Assembly (NCBI GenBank): GCA_023425285.1
Contig: JAFACY010000009.1
Span: 1 to 7,159 of the forward strand
DNA: 7,159 nucleotides
Direction of reading: 5' to 3'
Source: Bacillota bacterium
GTDB taxonomy: Bacteria; Bacillota; Clostridia; Tissierellales; Sedimentibacteraceae
Both the position numbers and the translations under genes were made by a program. Under the pieces are notes generated by a model. The model made no database searches. It saw nothing but the letters and a program-made list of their open reading frames with translations, and had not been told where the DNA came from. Positions 6,976 to 7,159 of this stretch are shown here, one piece after another (the first letter of the stretch is position 1; every line of letters begins with the position of its first letter).

Positions 6976-7005
6976 ATTATATAATAACATAAATATCAAT
7001 GTCAA
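6976..7005 (-). promoter_or_regulatory. Sigma-A promoter of rocD
   Basis: On the minus strand a perfect TTGACA -35 (7005-7000) and a perfect TATAAT -10 (6981-6976) are 18 bases apart. The predicted leader is about 60 nt, AT-rich, and contains the dyad described separately. I see no riboswitch-like fold in the leader. No GG/GC-type -24/-12 elements are present, so sigma-54 control as known for B. subtilis roc genes is not suggested. Confidence 0.82.
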
Positions 7006-7099
7006 TACGTATGCTAAAATACAAGATAATGCAACTTATGGTAATAAAATTCATAAACAATCAAACTAAACATTAATTTTGTATAATATAATTGACAGC

Positions 7100-7159
7100 T
7101 TATTTACTTAGTGAAATTATCCTGCTTTGAACCTCATTATCTGAAATTTCTATGATGCC
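7100..7159 (-). CDS. Possible C-terminal end of an unidentified gene (cut by right edge)
   Basis: Read on the minus strand from the window edge, one frame is open for 19 codons (GIIEISDNEVQSRIISLSK) and ends in TAA at 7102-7100. The other two minus frames have stops within this stretch, and the plus strand offers no start with a ribosome binding site. The residue mix is protein-like, but 19 codons are too few to identify a family or to be sure the frame is used. If real, the gene would lie upstream of rocD in the same direction with a gap of about 190 bases holding the rocD promoter; no terminator is evident in that gap. Confidence 0.4.
   Translation of the reverse strand, partial: GIIEISDNEVQSRIISLSK

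Noticed and set aside
7021..7050. Sigma-54 (-24/-12) promoter for rocD around a TTGCAT motif.
   Set aside because: The -12-like TTGCAT has no GG element at the right distance upstream, while a perfect sigma-A promoter lies closer to the gene.
7092..7120. Plus-strand promoter TTGACA-17-AATTAT pointing out of the window.
   Set aside because: The -10 matches only 4 of 6 and the region downstream has no plus-strand start codon with a ribosome binding site before the edge; the possible minus-strand gene end occupies it.

Overview
The window looks like chromosomal DNA of a low-GC, Gram-positive bacterium, most likely a Clostridia or Tissierellia-type anaerobe. The evidence is AT-rich intergenic DNA, strong AGGAGG-type ribosome binding sites, near-consensus sigma-A promoters, a Gram-positive type LexA (SOS) box, and proteins that match Firmicutes UvrA, UvrB and RocD in length and motifs. 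The species cannot be named from sequence reading alone.

Layout. Positions 1-678 (+) hold the C-terminal part of a GHKL-type sensor histidine kinase of the AgrC/VirS class, cut by the left edge. It is clearly richer in GC than the rest (about 50% in the lines I counted, against roughly a third in a counted uvrA line), so it may have a different history from its neighbour. It converges with uvrA, and only 32 bases separate the two stop codons. Positions 711-3524 (-) are uvrA and 3615-5591 (-) are uvrB, in one transcriptional direction and probably one SOS-controlled uvrBA operon. A hairpin-forming dispersed repeat (3551-3626) fills most of the uvrB-uvrA gap and supplies the last three codons and the stop of uvrB. 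Positions 5592-5715 pack the rocD terminator, a TTGACT-17-TATAAT promoter and a 13/14 LexA box into about 125 bases. Positions 5716-6909 (-) are rocD, ornithine aminotransferase, with its own TTGACA-18-TATAAT promoter and a 21-bp imperfect dyad over the predicted start of transcription. The right edge (7100-7159, -) holds an open frame that may be the last 19 codons of another gene.

How the genes work together. UvrA and UvrB are the damage-recognition half of nucleotide excision repair. UvrA2 finds distorted DNA and loads UvrB, which verifies the lesion and recruits UvrC (not in this window). The LexA box says the pair is induced by DNA damage. RocD is unrelated metabolism (arginine/ornithine breakdown to glutamate semialdehyde, toward proline or glutamate) and is insulated from uvrBA by an intrinsic terminator. 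The kinase fragment has no evident link to either.

I see no undescribed multi-gene system here. The points most worth following are the repeat that has become the end of uvrB, the compositional junction beside uvrA, and the dyad at the rocD start site.
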